42,500 bases of DNA, taken from Hadesarchaea archaeon (lineage in GTDB: Archaea > Hadarchaeota > Hadarchaeia > Hadarchaeales > Hadarchaeaceae). The DNA is taken from contig JAUWBN010000009.1 in NCBI GenBank assembly GCA_030601675.1, forward strand, positions 1 to 42,500, in the 5' to 3' direction. This document shows, piece after piece, positions 26,811 to 35,177 of this stretch. The notes under the pieces were generated by a model that saw only the letters and a program-made list of their open reading frames with translations, did no database searches and was not told where the DNA came from. The position numbers and the translations under genes were made by a program. The first letter of the stretch is position 1. The number at the start of each line of letters is the position of its first letter.

Positions 26811-29135
26811 TCATTCCCTTGGGTACACCTGAAATTCATAGCTAGCGCTCGCATCCCAAAGAGTGTAGCTGAAATAACCAAAAATGTCGAGATTAAGTTC
26901 AAGCTCCGCCTCTACTCCAGCAAAAACTAACCATGAATTATTTTCCATGTGATATTGGACCCGCAAATAGGGCTTAATAGTCCCCTCTGGCCCAAAAATA
27001 GAGTAAAGATAAGCTTGGACAATGCCTTTAAAGTATGGCTTGAGTTCAATGTTGCCAGTCTGACCTACTTGACTGCTGCCATCAACTTCAATTCCAACCA
27101 AGATTCTGTATTCCACGTGTATTATTACTGGAACTGGGCCTGCAAAAATCCAGATATCATGTTTCCCCGATTTAATCGTCACTTCTGCCTCACCATCTAT
27201 ACTCCAATAAGTGAGTTGCCCTCCACTATCCCATGTCGCTGCAACCTCTGCGGATTCTAATTTGAAGTAAAGCTCCTTACTCCCCTCAGAAGTTTGAGTG
27301 AAGCGGAATACAAAATCTGAGAACTCAATACCTGTACCGAAATCAAGACCGCCCACTACTTTTTGAAGAGAACTTAAGTCGAAGTCCTCTACGGTGGTGG
27401 GCTTCTCCTCAATAAATAACCTGCTTACCGAGCTTTCGGATTCTTTGAATCTCGCGTTTCCTACAAATCTAGCATATGCCTCCACGTCCAAATCAAACCA
27501 GTCCATCGGCTTAGCGGTCCAGGTTATGGAGAAGTAGCCATTGGCATCGGTGGTATCAAAATCTAGACGATCATGGGGGATAGGCCAATCGTTGGCATCG
27601 TAGAGATAAATATTTACGTTAGCGATCCCTTCACCTGTGTCAACCTCTGTTAGGCGCCCTGTAAAGATAACATTACTGCCTTCCAAGACGGTAGCAGGTG
27701 GGCTATCAAGTGTTAGTATTGTACCTCTTTTTCCTGTCACTGTGATTGTGTACGTCAGGCTCTGCGATGAAGCCCAGTACGTCGACCCTCCATATTTCGC
27801 GTAGACTTCTATCTCCCTGCTCCACAAGTCCATCGACTTGGCGGTCCAACTAATGCTGAAGTAGCCGTTGCTGTCTGTGGTATCCGAAGCCATCAAATCA
27901 TCAGCATTGGGCCAAGTATCCGCCTCATAAATCTTGATTTCGGCATTAACAATTCCCTTTCCAGTGTCGTCCCTAGTCAGTCGACCGGTGAAGGTTACGG
28001 AATCTCCCTTATACACACTGCTCGAAGGGGTATCTAAAATCAGCGTGGTGCTATGTTTCTCCGAAACCGTGAAGGAGTAATACGAGCTCACGGATGACGC
28101 TAGGGTCGTCGACCCGTCGTACGTTGCCTTAACTTCGACGCTCAGATCTTCAACATCCATCGGCACGGCGGTCCATGTAATCGAGAAGTAGCCGTTGCTG
28201 TCGGTGGTGTCCGAGGCCATGAGGTCATCGCCGATTATGTCATCGTCCCAGATCTTGACGGTGGCACTCGGCACCCCGGCCCCCGTGTCGTCCCTGGTCA
28301 GTCGACCGGTGAAGGTGATGTTCTCCCCTTCAGGGACGCTGCTCTGCGGTTGATCCAGCGCCAAAGTAGTGCCCGGCTTCTCGGTTATGTTGATGGTATA
28401 CACGCTACTCATGGACGACTTGAGCTGGGTCGAACCATCGAACTTCGCGACCGGCTCGGTCGTTGAATCCCATGGATCCGCCGCTTCGGCAGTCCATGTA
28501 ATCGAATAATCGCCGTTGCTATCGGTGGTACCAGAGGCCAGAAGATCGTCTGTGTCGGGCAAGGTATCGGAATCCCAGATTTTAACGGTGACGCCCTCCA
28601 CCCCAGCTCCCGTGTCGTTTCTGGTCAGTCGACCAGTGAAGGTCACGGTCGTGCCCTCGACCGCGGTGCTCGGGGCGCTTAAGGTCAGGGTGGTGCCCGG
28701 CTTCTCGGTTATGTTGATGGTATACACGCTACTCATGGACGAGTTGAAACTGGCAGTCCCTTCAAATTTCGCGACTGGCTCGGTCGTTGAATCCCATGGA
28801 TCCGCCGCTTCGGCAGTCCATGCAATCGAGAAATAGCCGTTGCTATCGGTGGTACCAGAAGCCAGAGGATCATCGCTATCAGGCCACGTATCGGAATCCC
28901 AGATTTTGACGGTGACGCCCTCCACCCCAGCTCCCGTGTCATTTCTGGTCAGTCGACCGGTGAAGGTGACTGTGCTACCCTCTGGTGCCGCACTCGGGGG
29001 GGCATCTAGCGTTAAGGTTGTGCCCGTACCAGCCACCACCGTTCCAACGGTTACGTAAGAGGACAGAAACAGAAACGCTAAAGCAAGTGCTGCAACTCGT
29101 GCTATAAAAACTCTCTTTTTCACCCAGCCCCTCAC
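26811..29135 (-). CDS. Secreted protein with five tandem Ig/transthyretin-like repeats plus C-terminal beta domain
   Basis: Signal peptide; five ~105-aa repeats beginning (G)TTL.LD.P.S.V.EG..V.FTGRLTR.DTG. Confidence 0.82.
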   Translation of the reverse strand: MRGWVKKRVFIARVAALALAFLFLSSYVTVGTVVAGTGTTLTLDAPPSAAPEGSTVTFTGRLTRNDTGAGVEGVTVKIWDSDTWPDSDDPLASGTTDSNGYFSIAWTAEAADPWDSTTEPVAKFEGTASFNSSMSSVYTINITEKPGTTLTLSAPSTAVEGTTVTFTGRLTRNDTGAGVEGVTVKIWDSDTLPDTDDLLASGTTDSNGDYSITWTAEAADPWDSTTEPVAKFDGSTQLKSSMSSVYTINITEKPGTTLALDQPQSSVPEGENITFTGRLTRDDTGAGVPSATVKIWDDDIIGDDLMASDTTDSNGYFSITWTAVPMDVEDLSVEVKATYDGSTTLASSVSSYYSFTVSEKHSTTLILDTPSSSVYKGDSVTFTGRLTRDDTGKGIVNAEIKIYEADTWPNADDLMASDTTDSNGYFSISWTAKSMDLWSREIEVYAKYGGSTYWASSQSLTYTITVTGKRGTILTLDSPPATVLEGSNVIFTGRLTEVDTGEGIANVNIYLYDANDWPIPHDRLDFDTTDANGYFSITWTAKPMDWFDLDVEAYARFVGNARFKESESSVSRLFIEEKPTTVEDFDLSSLQKVVGGLDFGTGIEFSDFVFRFTQTSEGSKELYFKLESAEVAATWDSGGQLTYWSIDGEAEVTIKSGKHDIWIFAGPVPVIIHVEYRILVGIEVDGSSQVGQTGNIELKPYFKGIVQAYLYSIFGPEGTIKPYLRVQYHMENNSWLVFAGVEAELELNLDIFGYFSYTLWDASASYEFQVYPRE
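28380..28985 (-). repeat. Near-identical tandem DNA repeats encoding Ig-like units 1 and 2
   Basis: Long shared blocks, e.g. cttctcggttatgttgatggtatacacgctactcatggacga occurs twice about 325 bp apart. Confidence 0.75.
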
Positions 29136-29594
29136 AATATTTGTAACCCCACATTAATAAATGCCCTAAATGCTCGCTCTTGTCTATCTGGCCATCACAA
29201 AAATTCGATTTCTGGTTATTCCTTGAAAAACAACGGCAACTCCTGCTCAGCACTTTCCGGACATCATTATAACATTCCTAACGCCAACATTAGCAACAAA
29301 AAGGCGACGATTGGGGAATTCCTTAAGGATATATGGAACCCGAAAGAAGAAAGGAGTATCGTTAAGGTTCGCCGAAAGTCTTGTCGCAGTCTTCCTCATT
29401 CTAGCTTGGAGTAAGGGTAGAGAGTTGACAAATTGGCACTCTCTCGAGGAAGAAAAACCTCCCCCTCGTTCTTGCTGAATAGTGTAAACTCCGCTCCCTT
29501 GGGAAGGTCAGGTCGCAGTATAGTGGGAAGCAACTCGGGCACTGACCCGTTCAATGCGCAAAAAACAAAGGACCCGAACCCGTCCGGGCGCTGG

Positions 29595-29610
29595 TCCCGT
29601 CCGGCCCGCT
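29595..29610 (+). repeat. 16-nt direct repeat (tcccgtccggcccgct), left copy; tRNA 3'-end-like
   Basis: Identical to 30947-30962. Confidence 0.8.
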
Positions 29611-29719
29611 TGATTAAGTTTACCTCGAGCGAGGGTTCCGTTGCGGGTTCGAATCCAGCTTGCAGCACTAAAGGGTTATCTCGAGATAAACTGAAACTTG
29701 AGAAAACCTACTCGTGAGT

Positions 29720-29896
29720 TCACCGCCGCCCCGCTTTTTTGCGTTTTTTCCTCGCCTGCTTTGCATATATGTCCACTTCTTTGAGGGCGAAGAGTTTTCG
29801 GTGACCTGAAAGGCGTTTGGCCTTCTGCTTGTGCTCCCATGCCCGCAGGTCAAGGCTTCTAGCGCCCTTCAGCAGCCGCTTTTTTCGCTTCGGCAA
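29720..29896 (-). CDS. 58-aa basic protein (not in the ORF track)
   Basis: TTG start with GGAGGTG 7 nt upstream; MPKRKKRLLKGARSLDLRAWEHKQKAKRLSGHRKLFALKEVDIYAKQARKKRKKAGRR*; overlaps upstream gene by 38 nt. Confidence 0.6.
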   Translation of the reverse strand: MPKRKKRLLKGARSLDLRAWEHKQKAKRLSGHRKLFALKEVDIYAKQARKKRKKAGRR

Positions 29897-30827
29897 TTCT
29901 TTTCACCTCCTTTGCGCGTTTTAGCCCTACCCCGCATGCTTCGAGAATCTCGTGTCGTCCGATGCGTGTGCGAACTGCCACGCGCACACCGCAGCTCAGC
30001 GCAAGTTTCTCGGCCCTGTAAAGCTGATTTATCTCGTTGAACCTGGGCCCTAACGCAGAGCCTATCACTTTTGAGATAGCCGACATTGTGAAGGGTTCAT
30101 CCCCAAGCATGAGTTCCGCCACAACTATTCGCCTCCATGCGTCAATCGCCAGATATGTCAGGTCTCGAAGGGTGAGTCGTTTCTCGCCCTTTAGGCAGGC
30201 GTTGAAGGAAGCCCGCGCCTCCGCCAGCTCCATCTGGACGATTCCGTAGAAGTTTTCCTCCAACCCTCTGAGCACGGCGCATCGGTATGTTCCGTCATCG
30301 ACTAGTACCATTGAATCGATGAGGGTGACGAATGGGGAAAATGAACCCCTACACAAACGTTCAAAATCATCCCTGCTGAAAACATCTGGGGCGAGCCGTG
30401 TTCCAAAATGTTCGTTCATCGACTTTGCCATACGTTCTATCTTTGCGCCTGCATCTCTGCTTCTCGTAACGATAAATAGGTCAACATCGCTTAGCCGGTC
30501 CTGCTCACCCCTGTAAACAGATCCGCACAGACGGGCAGAGTGAATCTCTTGGACGTATTCCATTAACAGGGAGAGTATTTGAGGGGCCAGCTTTGGAAAG
30601 AGGATGCAAAATCTCCGTAAGGAAACCCAGTCCCGGCTGCCAATCAAGCGATAACGTCCTCTTGAAACCCGGTAGCAGCATCTAGTTTTGAGCAATCTAT
30701 CCACGATGAAGCGTGCGTGGCCGTTCCCCAACCCCAGGTACTCCGCAACGTCGCCGATTCCAAACTCGTTCTGCCCTAACGCATGCTCAAGGGAGAAATA
30801 CCTCTCCGAAAGCTTGGATCTAAGCAT
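29859..30827 (-). CDS. wHTH + MNT-type nucleotidyltransferase + C-terminal helical (HEPN-like?) protein
   Basis: N-terminal wHTH (FGIGDVAEYLGLGNGHARFIVDRLLKTRCCYRVSRGRYRL); LCGSVYRGEQDRLSDVDLFIVT nucleotidyltransferase motif; helical C-terminus. Confidence 0.7.
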   Translation of the reverse strand: MLRSKLSERYFSLEHALGQNEFGIGDVAEYLGLGNGHARFIVDRLLKTRCCYRVSRGRYRLIGSRDWVSLRRFCILFPKLAPQILSLLMEYVQEIHSARLCGSVYRGEQDRLSDVDLFIVTRSRDAGAKIERMAKSMNEHFGTRLAPDVFSRDDFERLCRGSFSPFVTLIDSMVLVDDGTYRCAVLRGLEENFYGIVQMELAEARASFNACLKGEKRLTLRDLTYLAIDAWRRIVVAELMLGDEPFTMSAISKVIGSALGPRFNEINQLYRAEKLALSCGVRVAVRTRIGRHEILEACGVGLKRAKEVKRIAEAKKAAAEGR

Positions 30828-30946
30828 GAATAACGTTATAAATTTTATAACATTTAAGGTTTACTATTCGGGCAACAAAACATTCGACAAAAAAATAAAA
30901 AGGTAAATCCACTCTCCAGCCCAAACCGTGCAATTTTGGGTCGGAA

Positions 30947-30962
30947 TCCCGTCCGGCCCGCT
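30947..30962 (+). repeat. 16-nt direct repeat (tcccgtccggcccgct), right copy; tRNA 3'-end-like
   Basis: Identical to 29595-29610, context gtcggaatcccgtccggcccgct resembles a T arm/acceptor 3' strand. Confidence 0.8.
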
Positions 30963-30973
30963 CCCTTTCGGGT

Positions 30974-31762
30974 TTACTTCGCCAAGGCCTCCCCGACCAG
31001 GACGTCGAGCATATCCTGCACAACTCCGGGCTTGCCCTTTTCAACAACATGTCGAACCGCCTTCATCGCCCCAGCCGCAAACGTCTCACGGCTCTGCGCA
31101 CGGTGGACGATCTCGACCCGCTCCTCCGGGGCGGAGAATATCACCGTGTGCTCCCCGACGGTGTCGCCCTCCCGAATCGATTTGATTTTGATTTTATTCA
31201 CGCTCCAGCCGAACTCCTCCGCGATGATCTGCGCCGCCCTCAGCGCGGTTCCGCTTGGGGCATCGCGCTTGTGTACATGGTGCACCTCCACAATCTCTAC
31301 CCCGTAATCGCTTCCCAACATCCTCGCGGTCTCCTTAACCGATTTGAAAAAAACGTTCACACCAACCGACATGTTTGGTGAGATTACCGCTTTGATTCCA
31401 CCTTTGTTGATCGCCCTTTCCAACTCGGCTTGTTGCTCCACCGTAAAGCCTGTGGTGCCCACGACCACAGAAACGCCAGCTTCGGAGGCGGTCTTAACGT
31501 TTTGAACTGCGGCATCCGCTTTTGTGAAATCCACCAAGACATCTAGTTTTGATTTTTTCAACACCTCAGCCAGTTTGTCCGCACCGACAATTTTCACACC
31601 AAGTTTGCCCACGCCAGCGAGCTCTCCAGCATCCTCTCCAGCGCTCGGAGTACCGGGGGCATCGATGCCCGCGACCAACTTCATGTCATCCTGTTTTGCG
31701 ACCTGACGAACGATCAGTTTGCCCATTCGCCCGCAGGCACCACAAACGGCAACCCGGATCAC
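30974..31762 (-). CDS. dapB: 4-hydroxy-tetrahydrodipicolinate reductase
   Basis: VAVCGACGRMGKLI, VVGTTGF, SPNMSVGVNVFF, EVHHVHKRDAPSGTAL. Confidence 0.97.
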   Translation of the reverse strand: MIRVAVCGACGRMGKLIVRQVAKQDDMKLVAGIDAPGTPSAGEDAGELAGVGKLGVKIVGADKLAEVLKKSKLDVLVDFTKADAAVQNVKTASEAGVSVVVGTTGFTVEQQAELERAINKGGIKAVISPNMSVGVNVFFKSVKETARMLGSDYGVEIVEVHHVHKRDAPSGTALRAAQIIAEEFGWSVNKIKIKSIREGDTVGEHTVIFSAPEERVEIVHRAQSRETFAAGAMKAVRHVVEKGKPGVVQDMLDVLVGEALAK

Positions 31763-32637
31763 TTCACTAACCCCATGTCGACCAAAACTTTGCGCAATTT
31801 CTCTTGGTTCTCAGGCTCCAGCTCGACCAACGGGAGCCTGAGCCCTCCCGCCGCCATCCCCATCCAGTTCATCGCCATCTTGACCGGCCCTGGATTCGTT
31901 TCGATGAAAAGCGCCTTGAACAGCGGTGCCAGTTCCTCGTTAATCCTTTTGGCCGTCTCAACATCACCAGACCGGAAGGAGTCTACCATCTTGGCCACCT
32001 TATCGGGTACGAGGTTTAACGTGACCGAGATGACACCCACACCGCCGAGCTTCATGATTTCGAGCGTCAGCGAATCGTCACCAGAGATCACCGAAAATTC
32101 TTTGCCTGCGAGCTCGATTATCCGCGCGACCTGCTTCAAATCTCCGCTCGCCTCTTTTACCCCCACGATGTTTTTGACCTCGGCCAATTTCGCCATGGTC
32201 TCGGGCAGCATGTTGAGGCTTGTGCGCGAGGGTATGTTGTAAATCACTTGGGGCAGGTCGATCTCCTCGGCGATGCGCTTGTAGTGCTGATAGAGGCCTG
32301 CTTGGGTGGGCTTGTTGTAATAGGGCACCACAAGCAGCGCTCCGTCTGCTCCGACCTCCTTCGCGTGTTTCGTGAGCATGATCGCCTCCCAAGTGCTGTT
32401 GCTCCCCGTCCCCGCGAGTACTGGTACCTTTCCTTTTGCTGCATCGACCACCACCTCAACAACACGGTTATGCTCTTCGTAGGAAAGCGTCGCGCACTCC
32501 CCCGTCGTCCCAACCGGAACCAAACCGTGGGCGCCGCATTTTATCTGAAATCGGACGTTCTCACGTAGTCCCTCTTCATCGACTTTGCCCTCTTTATCGA
32601 AGGGCGTCACCATAGCCGTCAGGGCGCCCTCGAACAT
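31759..32637 (-). CDS. dapA: 4-hydroxy-tetrahydrodipicolinate synthase
   Basis: GTTGECATLSYEEH, VVPYYNKPTQAGLYQHY, VIYNIPSRT, GVKEASGDL. Confidence 0.98.
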   Translation of the reverse strand: MFEGALTAMVTPFDKEGKVDEEGLRENVRFQIKCGAHGLVPVGTTGECATLSYEEHNRVVEVVVDAAKGKVPVLAGTGSNSTWEAIMLTKHAKEVGADGALLVVPYYNKPTQAGLYQHYKRIAEEIDLPQVIYNIPSRTSLNMLPETMAKLAEVKNIVGVKEASGDLKQVARIIELAGKEFSVISGDDSLTLEIMKLGGVGVISVTLNLVPDKVAKMVDSFRSGDVETAKRINEELAPLFKALFIETNPGPVKMAMNWMGMAAGGLRLPLVELEPENQEKLRKVLVDMGLVK

Positions 32638-33876
32638 TCACCCTACCCCCTTCATGACCTGCCTGAGCAACTTCAGGGCTTCCTTTCGATCGTTCCAGTT
32701 GACGAAAAAGCTGACCGACGCTCGGCTCGATAGAATCTCGATGATGTTAATCCGCGCTCGCGCGAGGGGCTTCGAAAGCTTGGCTATAGCACCTGGGGTA
32801 TAGATGAAGCGCTCGCTCTCTGCCATGAGCAACGCGAGGTTACCTTCGCTCGTCACCGATTTCATGAGTTTGTGCTTGGTTATGGTGTTGTGCAGCAGCT
32901 TGAGTGCCCGGCGGGAGTCCTCCTCCGCGACGTAGACCGAGAACGACCTAGGACCGATCGAGACACCGAAAATGTTTATCCCGGCCTTGCCCAACGGTGC
33001 CGCTGTTTTCACGAGGATTCCCGGCGTGGTTTGCATCTCCCTGCCGATGACCGTCAGCATCGCCAGCGGTTTTTCATACGCCCGAACACCCACGAATTCA
33101 GCCTCCTTTGCACCCACGATAACTGTACCACGGACAGATAAATTGCCGTAGCGGAAGTGTATAACCTTGGCGCTCATATTAGAGTCCTTGTAATTCATCG
33201 CCCGCGGATGCATCACCTGCGCCCCAAAGCGTGCTAGGTCCCTCATCTCCTCGACCGAGATGCGTTCGATGAGGCGAGCTTCCTTGATTTTATCGGGGTC
33301 TGCGCTCATCACCCCCTCGGCATCAGTGACTACGATTACTTCGTCAGCGTCTAGGCATTTTCCCATGAGGAAGCCTGTTATATCGCTTCCCCCTCGCCCG
33401 ACCGTCGTTATGTTCCCCCGTCGGTCCTTGCCCAAGAAGCCGCATATCACGGGAATCACGCGCTTTTTGAGGAGGGGCAGGATGTATCGTTGGGTTCGCC
33501 GCCTCGTTTCAGCCAGATCGATGTTCGCCAAGCCGAAGTTGCTGTCGGTCACCACGGGCCACTCCTTCTCTCCTGGGTCGATGTGTTTCGCTTGTGCCCC
33601 GAGATTGCGCAGCGCGGAGGCGAAGACTCGGGCGCTCGTTCGCTCGCCCATCGCCATGATTTCGTCGAGCTCTCGTGCGCTTATCTTGCCACCCGTGCTC
33701 GCTTTCGCCGCTTCGATCAACTCGTCGGTAGTGTGCCCCATCGCCGACACCACCACCGCAACTTGGGTACCCTTTCGGTGCTCCCGATGAACGGCCTCCG
33801 CCCCCAAGCGTACACGTTCGTCATCGGCTACGCTCATCCCGCCAAATTTCACGACGATTCGCTTCACTTCAGCCAC
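32638..33876 (-). CDS. lysC: Aspartate kinase
   Basis: VVKFGGMSVAD, GRGGSDITG, VVTDAEGVMSADP; C-terminal ACT domains. Confidence 0.96.
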   Translation of the reverse strand: MAEVKRIVVKFGGMSVADDERVRLGAEAVHREHRKGTQVAVVVSAMGHTTDELIEAAKASTGGKISARELDEIMAMGERTSARVFASALRNLGAQAKHIDPGEKEWPVVTDSNFGLANIDLAETRRRTQRYILPLLKKRVIPVICGFLGKDRRGNITTVGRGGSDITGFLMGKCLDADEVIVVTDAEGVMSADPDKIKEARLIERISVEEMRDLARFGAQVMHPRAMNYKDSNMSAKVIHFRYGNLSVRGTVIVGAKEAEFVGVRAYEKPLAMLTVIGREMQTTPGILVKTAAPLGKAGINIFGVSIGPRSFSVYVAEEDSRRALKLLHNTITKHKLMKSVTSEGNLALLMAESERFIYTPGAIAKLSKPLARARINIIEILSSRASVSFFVNWNDRKEALKLLRQVMKGVG

Positions 33877-35177
33877 CCAGGAATTTGGTCGAGGCGTGTC
33901 AGGTCCTCATAACCTTCCCGCTTTCGGATGATCTCGGTCTTGCCACGATTTACCAAGACCATCGCGGGTCGGGGCTGCGCGGTATGCTGGCTCGACATGG
34001 CCAAGCCGTAAGCCCCGACATCGAAGATCGCGACGAGGTCTCCAGGTTCGGCGGCTGGTAGCCTGCGCTCCTTGCCCAAGAAATCGCCGGACTCACAGAG
34101 GGGGCCAGCGATGTTGACAAGTTGCTCATTTTTTTCTCGGATTTTGTTCGCGAGTTCGATGTGGTGATATGCGCCGTAGAGGGCCGGCCTGATCAACGCG
34201 TTCATCCCCGCATCGACCGCCACCCAAGTCGGCATGTCCGGACGCTCCTTGGTATAGCCAACGCGGGCCAGCAGCACACCGGCGTCAGCGACGATGTACC
34301 GCCCAGGCTCGAGGATCAGCGTGGGCCTAGCGAGATCCTTTTCCTCGACGACCCGCTTGACCACCGATACGACATGCTCCGCGACCTCTTCGGGTTGAAG
34401 CTCGGGGTCATCGGGCTTGTAGGGTATGCCAAGGCCGCCCCCTAAGTCGACGAATTGGACGTGAATGTTCAGCCTCTGCTTGACCTCCACAACGAGTGCC
34501 ATTAGCTTCTCAGCCTCCTCCTCGAAGGGCCCTGCATCGAGGATCTGTGACCCTATGTGGGAGTGGATGCCGACGACCTCGACGTTCCGCATTCTCGAAG
34601 CCAACTCATAGGCCTCGAACGCCTGCCCGCTCGCGACGTCGAAACCGAACTTGCTCTCCCGCAGCCCGGTGGCTATGTAGGGATGGGTCAGCGTCTTCAC
34701 GTCGGGGTTCACCCTAAGCCCGATCCGCGCTCGCTTGCCCAAGCGGGAGGTCAATCCCTCGATGGCCGTGAGCTCTTGGAGGCTGTCGACGTTTATCAGG
34801 ACATCGTTGGTTACGGCCAGCTCGAGTTCCGAGAGCGTCTTGTAGTTGCCGTTGAAGACCACACGATTTCCAGGGATCCCCACCCCAAGGGCATTTCTGA
34901 GTTCGTTTTCTGAGCTGACCTCGGCTCCGGCGCCATCCCCTTGTAGAATCTTGCACATCGCCAAGTTGAAGTTCGCCTTGAGGGCGTAGCAGACAAGCAC
35001 GCTCGGCCATCGCTCGGCGAAGGCACGGTAGAAGCGCTGGTAGTTTTCGCGCACACGCTGCTCATCGACCACGTATAGAGGCGTTCCGAATTGCTCGGCA
35101 AGCTCGACCGCGTCGGCGCCACCAATCACGAGATGTCCTCGGGTGTTGGTGCCGAAGTGCTGTTTCAGCATCAGCAT
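33864..35177 (-). CDS. lysA: Diaminopimelate decarboxylase
   Basis: TPLYVVDEQRVRENY, CYALKANFN, HSHIGSQI, EPGRYIVADAG, CESGDFLG. Confidence 0.97.
   Translation of the reverse strand: MLMLKQHFGTNTRGHLVIGGADAVELAEQFGTPLYVVDEQRVRENYQRFYRAFAERWPSVLVCYALKANFNLAMCKILQGDGAGAEVSSENELRNALGVGIPGNRVVFNGNYKTLSELELAVTNDVLINVDSLQELTAIEGLTSRLGKRARIGLRVNPDVKTLTHPYIATGLRESKFGFDVASGQAFEAYELASRMRNVEVVGIHSHIGSQILDAGPFEEEAEKLMALVVEVKQRLNIHVQFVDLGGGLGIPYKPDDPELQPEEVAEHVVSVVKRVVEEKDLARPTLILEPGRYIVADAGVLLARVGYTKERPDMPTWVAVDAGMNALIRPALYGAYHHIELANKIREKNEQLVNIAGPLCESGDFLGKERRLPAAEPGDLVAIFDVGAYGLAMSSQHTAQPRPAMVLVNRGKTEIIRKREGYEDLTRLDQIPGWLK

Noticed and set aside
29460-29640. Possible SRP-like or other structured RNA (GGTCAG...GGGAAGCAAC...CTGACC)
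   Set aside because: Only a hairpin and a weak SRP helix-8-like string; not enough to call without a covariance search.
29396-29668. ORF 29396..29668 (-) beginning MLQAGFEPAT
   Set aside because: Typical spurious translation of a tRNA T-arm-like sequence.
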